The translations under genes and the position numbers were made by a program. The notes below the pieces were generated by a model. That model saw only the letters and a program-made list of their open reading frames with translations, was not told where the DNA came from and ran no database searches. A DNA stretch of 51,931 nt from JAKJGV01 sp964617565 (lineage in GTDB: Bacteria; Verrucomicrobiota; Kiritimatiellia; CAIQIC01; JAGNIJ01), in NCBI GenBank assembly GCA_964617565.1, contig CAZTYH010000014.1, positions 1-51,931 on the forward strand, read 5' to 3'. Shown piece after piece: positions 50,690 through 51,931 of this stretch. Numbering within the stretch: the stretch's first letter is position 1; every line of letters begins with the position of its first letter.

Positions 50690-51334
50690 TCATGCCGCCT
50701 TCCGCGATCGCGACTCCGCGATCCAGTTCACCGCACCCATCAGCAACCCGAGCGTGATAAACGCGCCCGGCGGAAGAATCATGACCACCCAAGTGGACCA
50801 GTGCTCCGGCGCCGTCACCGGGATCACCCTCCAGCCCAGCCACTGACCGAACCACGTGCCGAACCCGAGAATCTCGCGTACCGTCGCGATGCTCGCCAGG
50901 CCCAGCCCGAAACCAAGCGACTGCCCTACCGCATCGGAAATCGCGGTGAACACGCCCTGCTTCGACGCGCATATCTCGCAGCGCGCGATGATCACGCAAT
51001 TCACAATGATCAGAGGAATGTACGGCCCGAGCTGCTTGCTCATGTCGTACATGTACGCGGCGAGAAAACGGTCGGCGATGGTGACGAATGTCGCGATCGT
51101 AAGCGTGAACACGAGAATGCGCAGGTGCGGCTTGAGCAGGTGCCGGATCAGGCTGATGAGGATATTGGAGCACACCAGCACGAACATGACGGCGCCGGCC
51201 ATCGTCATCGCGCCTTCCATAGAGTTCGTAACCGCCAGCGTCGGGCACATGCCCAGTATCTGGCGATAGATCGGGTTCTCCGGCAGAATCCCGCCGATGA
51301 ACCGCTCCAGAGATGTTGGGCCTTCCTTATTCAT
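50690..51334 (-). CDS. rnfE: Rnf electron-transport complex, subunit E
   Basis: 214 residues. Membrane helices with the RnfE/NqrD features LGMCPTLAVTNSMEGAMTMA, IPLIIVNCVIIARCEICASK (metal/flavin-region Cys residues) and LGLASIATVREILGFG. The overlap with rnfG (ATGA) and four-base spacing to rnfA show one operon. It is an integral subunit of the ion-pumping complex. Confidence 0.94.
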   Translation of the reverse strand: MNKEGPTSLERFIGGILPENPIYRQILGMCPTLAVTNSMEGAMTMAGAVMFVLVCSNILISLIRHLLKPHLRILVFTLTIATFVTIADRFLAAYMYDMSKQLGPYIPLIIVNCVIIARCEICASKQGVFTAISDAVGQSLGFGLGLASIATVREILGFGTWFGQWLGWRVIPVTAPEHWSTWVVMILPPGAFITLGLLMGAVNWIAESRSRKAA

Positions 51335-51897
51335 TTCGACCCCTGTCCGCTTAAATCCACACGAAGTTGAGCCACCGCCGCATTGACGATGCCGACCACG
51401 CTTTCCGATGAAATCGTCGCACCGGTCACGCCCTGTATTTCGTCCTCCGCCGAAGCCGCCGCTTTCACAAGCGTCAGCCTTTTCGCCAGCGGCCGATCCA
51501 CGAACTGGCGACGCCAGTCATCTTCCACGATCCGGTTCCCAAGACCGGGCGTTTCTTTTTGATCCAGTATATAAAGCCCTGTGATGCGCGTGACCTCCTT
51601 GTCCACACCCACCAGCAGAGAAATCTTGTCCGCAAAGCCCTGACCGGAAGCCGGCAAAACCCATCCCACCTGCTCGCCCTGCTCGTCGCGCGCGCGATAG
51701 ACGACATGTTCGCCGATCGTCTCCGCATCGCCGCTTGCCGCGCCCGGTACAAGATTCGGAATCTGGCCGATCGTATCCTGCAAACGGTTCTCCTCAATCT
51801 TCGGGTTGAGGGCGGACTGCACCGTCGCCAGCGCCGCGCCAAAAGAAAGCGACAGCAGGATGACCAACCAAGCTTGTCCTATGTACGTGTTCTTCAT
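51331..51897 (-). CDS. rnfG: Rnf electron-transport complex, subunit G
   Basis: 188 residues. An N-terminal membrane helix (AWLVILLSLSFGAALAT) and a periplasmic FMN domain. The flavin attachment motif GVTGATISSESVVGIVNAAV, in which a Thr/Ser of TGAT(I)S receives covalent FMN via ApbE, is intact. LDQKETPGLGNRI is the other conserved segment. First of the four rnf genes in the window; rnfC and rnfD probably lie beyond the right edge. Confidence 0.94.
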   Translation of the reverse strand: MKNTYIGQAWLVILLSLSFGAALATVQSALNPKIEENRLQDTIGQIPNLVPGAASGDAETIGEHVVYRARDEQGEQVGWVLPASGQGFADKISLLVGVDKEVTRITGLYILDQKETPGLGNRIVEDDWRRQFVDRPLAKRLTLVKAAASAEDEIQGVTGATISSESVVGIVNAAVAQLRVDLSGQGSK

Positions 51898-51903
51898 TCC
51901 AAA

Positions 51904-51931
51904 ACTCTTAATCTTAATCGTACTCTTAATC
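51904..51931. repeat. Six-base tandem array (CTTAAT type), running off the edge
   Basis: Words ctctta, atctta, atcgta, ctctta, atc in phase on the plus strand, directly before rnfG. The period is six, unlike the seven-base arrays elsewhere, and it is cut by the window edge. Confidence 0.55.

Overview
The window (about 52 kb, GC-rich, roughly 60% by eye) looks like chromosomal sequence from a Gram-negative anaerobic or fermentative bacterium, probably a draft or metagenome assembly. Gram-negative evidence: a lipid A type acyltransferase, a TolQ/TolR/TonB set, two outer-membrane beta-barrel proteins and a lipoprotein. Anaerobic evidence: an Rnf ferredoxin:NAD+ oxidoreductase cluster (rnfG-E-A-B), an NfnAB transhydrogenase pair, an indolepyruvate:ferredoxin oxidoreductase and a D-lactate-dehydrogenase-like enzyme. 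The gene mix would fit the Kiritimatiellota/Verrucomicrobiota/Lentisphaerota area, but that is inference; no marker gene settles it. No phage, insertion sequence, CRISPR array or rRNA was seen.

Layout: 0-5 kb holds a partial DUF3683 flavoprotein, a tRNA-Met(CAT), an EamA transporter, an acyltransferase/SUMF1-like pair and a four-helix membrane coiled-coil protein. 5-11 kb is one minus-strand operon, paaK1-ACT-paaK2-iorA-iorB-DUF6941, interconverting arylacetates, arylacetyl-CoA and arylpyruvates. 11-20 kb is a carbohydrate and envelope region: GH31 glycosidase plus methyltransferase, a divergent AraC regulator, and a sodium:solute symporter with a 57-residue accessory protein and an alginate-export-type porin. 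20-31 kb has tolQ/tolR/tonB-HAD, a ROK kinase, manA, apgM, an amidohydrolase, and a LysM lipoprotein / GYF_2 protein / MoeB-rhodanese series. 30-36 kb is a seven-gene operon joining an SxtJ / carbamoyltransferase / DUF5989 trio to dTDP-rhamnose synthesis (rfbC, A, D, B). 36-43 kb has proBA, a large polytopic membrane protein, a 2-hydroxyacid dehydrogenase and a toxin-antitoxin pair. 43-52 kb has nfnAB, then a minus-strand series rnfG-E-A-B, plsC-like, PAP2-like, acyl-ACP thioesterase, a secreted cystatin-like protein and a macro-domain protein.

Assembly: thirteen runs of exactly 100 N interrupt the window. Five are flanked on both sides by the same 55 bases. Removing the Ns and one copy restores one uninterrupted frame each time (coiled-coil protein, iorA, manA, proA, nfnB), so nothing is missing there. 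The other eight have no duplicated flank and hide real sequence.

Most worth a second look: the sxtIJK-like trio beside rhamnose genes; an IorA lacking its ferredoxin domain between two PaaK paralogues; a bacterial cystatin with a QVVAG loop; and short degenerate seven-base arrays found between genes, inside a membrane-protein gene and as the stop-codon tail of rnfA.
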